Shown in pieces: positions 60,127 to 64,000 of a stretch of 64,000 nucleotides of DNA. This stretch comes from Phoronis australis (taxonomy: Eukaryota > Phoronida > Phoronidae), in the NCBI GenBank assembly GCA_002633005.1, contig NMRA01000011.1, forward strand, positions 95,400 to 159,399, written 5' to 3'. Positions within the stretch are counted from its first letter, which is position 1. Every line of letters begins with the position of its first letter. The notes beneath the pieces were generated by a model, which worked only from the letters and a program-made list of their open reading frames with translations, was not told the origin of the DNA and searched no databases. The position numbers and the translations under genes are program-made.

Positions 60127-60447
60127 GGTTATACGTGTTGTGTGCCTGGCATGCTATAATACCAGTTAGCGAGATAAAGAATTAGTTACTATGTGTTTCC
60201 CAATGATCAAGAACTGCGTTAAACATGGGTCAGAGACATCGGCAGAGCTGGTAGCAAAGGCCGACTTCGTGAATTCATTCCGACTTCGTATCATAAAGTA
60301 TGCAGCGCTCATTTTGAGGGCGGCAAGAACACGTATCTTGGAAACTGCCCAACAATATCTCCCTTCAAAGAAACAGTAACAAATACTCCACGGCGGTTGA
60401 CAGTGAAAAAACCTTGTTTTCGCTTGACCAGAACCAAGCCAACATGA
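60127..60447 (+). pseudogene. Decayed THAP zinc-binding domain
   Basis: The THAP fold is a C2CH DNA-binding module of animal regulators and P-element-type transposases. From about 60133 the frame gives TCCVPG. After a one-base shift it reads CYNTS, a stop and RDKEL, and after another shift YYVFPNDQELR. A TAA (60220-60222) follows, then TWVRDIGRAGSKGRLREF, then IPTSYHKVCSAHFEGGKNTY and NCPTISPFKE. The first two Cys, the central Trp and the final C-x2-H (VCSAHF) are all present in family order. Two frameshifts and two in-frame stops argue against function. The frame ends at TGA 60445-60447. No transposase domain was found downstream. Confidence 0.65.
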
Positions 60448-61449
60448 GCAATTTTGATTATAATGCCTCTGCACAATCACCTGTTCTGGGTCAACTCACT
60501 TAACGTACGCACACTATATGCATTAACGCGCTAAGATAAAGCGTGCAGAATATCATTATTTACTTTGTACAAAATTGTGGTGCAAAATTCTTTGTTAAAT
60601 TGCGATCATTTTTCATAAACTTTTGTTGAATTCCCAGGGCGAAATCTTGCCGACAAATGCGTAGCTGCCGGTCTCGCAATCGTCGCTAGGGCTTGAATTC
60701 TCGAACAAGAATACAGCTCCGACTCAACAAATTACCTGAAATCCTCCTCAAGTTTTCCAAATAGCGTCTCTAAGATTTTTAAGTTCTTGTGGAGTCTTTA
60801 CTAACTGCAGATTGCGTCCAAATCTGCGCTAGATTGTAGCCCGCAACACTAGAAAAATCTCTGGAGGAACACACATGTTGTTGTCACGTGACGTTCGTTT
60901 TGAAGTTTTATGCGAGTGTGTGAGAGTAAGCGTGCGTGTGCTTGTCGTCAGAGTTCATTTGCCAGAGTAAATGCGATGTAATGATCTAGTTGTGCATTAT
61001 ATCCAAAGAAATTAAGTCAAGCAGAGCGTGTTTTAATATTTAGCTTAGCACTTGCTGGCCTCATCTGCTAAAAAAACGTCCGAGAATTGTTTCGGTAAGA
61101 CCGATAGGCCCCCTATGTCACTCATTGAGTCGCCGGATGATTGGATGCGTGACCGTAGTGTAACAGCTATTTTCCGGAAGATTTGGGGTGTAAGGGTGCG
61201 AATGTATTCACTATCAGCGTGTCATTTTGACCTTAAAAACACCAATTATGATTAGTTAAATATTTTCTCTTAAAAATAATGCAAAAGTTTTTTACGGTAT
61301 AAGAAACTTTCGGAAATTAGTGCCAATATTTATTTGCCAATGCTATGTTACACATTTCATGAATAGATAGTTCCCGTCTAAATGTCTTCGATGACAGCCG
61401 GTACATTATGAAGCGCGCTTCTTGGCAGCGTGCTAACACTGGTTGAGTT

Positions 61450-61740
61450 TTTTTTATTTTCACTTCGATTCATGGTTCTCACGTGTACAAAGAAGTTTGG
61501 ATTCCTGCTGAGGCCGGAGAAGATCTGTACCGGAAAGAAACAAGGCAATCCCGCTGAAAAGTACGCTGCGTCTGTTTTCAAAGTCCAGAACCGCGTAGTG
61601 GGGCACATCCCTCGCAAGAGCAGCAAAACTTCTGCGTTCTTTTTGAATCGCGGCGTAAGTTTGAAATGTATTCGGACATAACGGTGAGGCTCGTGGTCTA
61701 CAAATTCAAGACTGTCGGATCTTTCAATTGATAAATTGGA
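61450..61740 (+). pseudogene. HIRAN-like domain fragment (frameshifted)
   Basis: One frame reads FTSIHGSHVYKEVWIPAEAG and EDLYRKE. A frame change near 61540 leads to GNPAEKYAASVFKVQNRVVG, then HIPRKSSKTSAFFLNRG, then LKCIRT and a TAA at 61679-61681. The order GYHVYxxxWxPxxGExL, NPxDxYAVAVxKxxxxVGHxPRxxSxxxxxFLxRGG is that of HIRAN-like proteins common in marine invertebrate genomes and often repeat-associated. The frame change and early end indicate a relic. It follows the THAP relic by about 1 kb in the same orientation. Confidence 0.55.
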
Positions 61741-63465
61741 GACGTTAGAACTGTAGGTAAGGGCATTTTTCGCATGTAGTTCATGGGCTGGGCGCTTACT
61801 TTAGCACAGTCTGAAAACGCCTAAGCGCACTTGTTGGGGCATGGGCGATTATTAGGGCGAATAGCGGCAGAATTACATACAGCAGGGAAGTTTAATGCAC
61901 ACAAATCACACGTCGTGCAAACCCCAGTCGGCCATTCCATATACCCTCATCAATCCCAATAGCCTTTGCACACCCTAATTTCCGTACATGCGCAATCGTT
62001 AAATCGATTCGGTTGCAACTCTATTAGATTTTAGCTGATTTTGTTGGCCGGGGACGCTTGACCTATTTATGATGACCCAGATTGAAACTTCAGCGAGGCC
62101 CAAAAATAGCCGCCTGATCACCTTACGTCGGAATTTTGGTGAACCTTGTCCGCTTTTATAGCAGTAAAACTGGTTTTTAAAAAACGACGCATTGAAATAG
62201 TGATTTAGGTAATCCAAATGATCGAGCTCAATCAAATTTGGCGTTGCACTAGTAAATTTACTCCACCAGGAGCCTTCTAACAGGCCTCTGCCGTTGTATA
62301 CGGCTTCTACCGTGGTATACGGATTGGCTCTACTTTCCCGAATATCACAGTTGATAATCTGACGGTATACAATATCCATAATTATTTACACATATATAGA
62401 ATAAATGCATAGCTTATAATCTATCGCAGGTACCAAAGTACACGTTCATGTATTAACGTCCGCACAGAGAAGGACTTGCGGATTACTTTTGCATTGTTAC
62501 AGCGAAAATTCACATGGCACTCTCATACACAGTATTGTGGAGGTGTGGAAAAGTGCTCAAACGAATATGATGAGTTGTTATAAAGTGCCTTTGGAATTAA
62601 ATCTAAGCGTGTATTGAACAGCCAGCGCATTGTTCTCGTGAGAACGCGTGCAACGAAGGCTTTCTCAATGAAAGAAAGCGTTGTCTTTCGAAATGCGACG
62701 AAAAGAGGTACAGGCATGTGACAAGGCGCAAGGAGTGGGGTAAGTCAATCCAAAACCATTTCCTGAATAATGTAAAATGAGGAATAAATTCGTTCAGACT
62801 GAAGTTTGCAAGTACCTTGCAGTTGATGCTGTACGAATGTACGAGTGAATCTGGAAGTGTCACATATATCAATGCTTGCGTTCTTATTGACTGGTATCTG
62901 TTTTAATCCAGATGAGGACAGGAAGCTATTACGTCACAGCCCCGGCAACTGAAATACTCCAAATTGGAGACAGACATCATTAGTCGGTGGATTCTTCCCT
63001 TGCACTAACTTATTTGTTCACACCGGCAAAATTCATCAAAATTATTTTGTAAGATCTGAAACATATGACACAGCATCTGTGTACCATACAAATCATCATG
63101 TTTACCACATAATTCAGAATTTAACTGATGCTTTTCCAGATACAGTTTTTGACCTATTTCCATTTTACATTGAGGATTAGCAAAACAGATAATAACCAAG
63201 ATGGAGGAATCTCTTAGACTTACCTGGCAAAGTTTCGCCTGGCCTTGGCGCAAAGCTTAATACTAAATACATGTGTACAGCCTTGCGCCGATGTGGGTAA
63301 AAAACTGTCCAGATCAAATCTGACACAAAATACGTGTCATTAAAAACTAAACTCTTCCTTGAGTAAATTAAATTATTTAACGGTGTTGAACAGCTTGTTA
63401 TTTAAAATGACATATTCTTATTAAAATGACTTGAAGCCCCCCGACCCCCCCCCCCCCCAGCCACA

Positions 63466-63532
63466 TCTCACGTAATCTCACGTAATCTCACGAAGTCTTG
63501 CTTTATAGCGTTATTGAACGGGAGGCTGGTTT
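63466..63532. mobile_element. Partial relative of the intron 13 MITE, with an expanded 10-bp repeat
   Basis: It shares tctcacgaagtcttg and the following TAGCG and TGAAC blocks with the element at 4055-4196. The inner side is expanded as three copies of an atctcacgta-type unit. A long C-run (63439-63458) borders it. Confidence 0.45.
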
Positions 63533-63625
63533 CTGCTGAGATGAATACATTAACTGGACTGTTATGGACACAACTCTCAGAATTGCGTTCGGCAAAACTT
63601 TCCTGACCATATTCGACTATGTGTT

Positions 63626-63682
63626 AAAAGACTCGAGGAGGAGCAGCTGGAAAATTAGGATGCCCTCTAATTTACAGAGTGG
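63626..63682. repeat. Direct repeat, first copy
   Basis: The 57 bases starting aaaagactcgaggaggagca recur at 63944-64000 with two differences. The second copy begins directly after a single N, so the repeat may be an assembly artefact. Confidence 0.9.
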
Positions 63683-63942
63683 ATTCAAACAAGGAATTAA
63701 CATATTGTAGTGATTTCCCTTGCAAAACTCCGCAGAGGCTCTTAGGCAGCTGAAATTTGGATTAAGTCCGGAACAATAAAAGAGGACTTGACATGTTGTC
63801 AAAAATAGGTCGCAAGCCGTAGCTCCTTCCTGTGACCATGACAGGGGGACAAAATTCTTGTGTGGCTACCGAATTTTAAGTTGCATATTTTTAAAACATT
63901 TCCCGTGCATTCCTAACATAACGTTATTTAGCAAGAGGTGGC

Positions 63943-64000
63943 NAAAAGACTCGAGGAGGAGCAGCTGGAAAATTAGGATGCATTCTAATTTACAGAGTGG
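63943..64000. repeat. Direct repeat, second copy, directly after a single N
   Basis: It matches 63626-63682 at 55 of 57 positions and runs off the window edge. The N at 63943 sits exactly at the repeat border. Confidence 0.9.

Larger units (their letters stand above)
61741..64000. other. Intergenic DNA at the window end
   Basis: A 126-codon minus-strand frame (61999-62379) has no recognisable domain. Within it ccgttgtatacggcttctaccgtggtatacgg forms a small two-unit repeat. The MITE relative, the C-run and the direct repeat at the edge are listed separately. Confidence 0.5.

Overview
The window is 64 kb of animal nuclear DNA: long introns, GT-AG splicing, dense transposon relics, microsatellites, a 605-base assembly gap and two isolated N bases. 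The base composition, the many acatgtacatgta-type words and the mix of Penelope-like, CR1-like and GGATCCGCC-type elements suggest a marine invertebrate, possibly a lancelet, hemichordate or similar. I cannot fix the species from the sequence.

The only gene I can reconstruct with confidence is ADHFE1 (hydroxyacid-oxoacid transhydrogenase, an iron-dependent alcohol dehydrogenase of mitochondria). It occupies about 24 kb of the minus strand, from the start codon at 27401 to the stop at 3355. It has 14 coding exons, all with GT-AG borders and matching phases, giving a 484-residue protein with all four metal ligands. The start codon sits in a TISU-type element typical of genes with very short 5' leaders.

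The introns hold their own structure. Intron 2 is almost filled by a 141-codon sense ORF with a faint deaminase-like motif. Intron 4 holds a 137-bp satellite array that runs into the assembly gap. Intron 5 holds a degenerate array of about 444-bp period, interrupted by a 680-bp palindromic element flanked by TTAA. Introns 9 and 13 carry small MITEs, and introns 5 and 10 share a dispersed repeat.

Upstream of ADHFE1 (27.4-64 kb) I found no intact gene. Recognisable relics are a zinc-finger fragment of transposase type (28.5 kb), a head-on inverted pair of Penelope-like 3' ends with GIY-YIG domains (36.4-37.8 kb), a non-LTR reverse-transcriptase C-terminus (53.0 kb), a decayed THAP domain (60.1 kb) and a frameshifted HIRAN-like fragment (61.5 kb). 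Elsewhere the sequence looks like ordinary AT-rich intergenic DNA with scattered short ORFs, mostly indistinguishable from chance.
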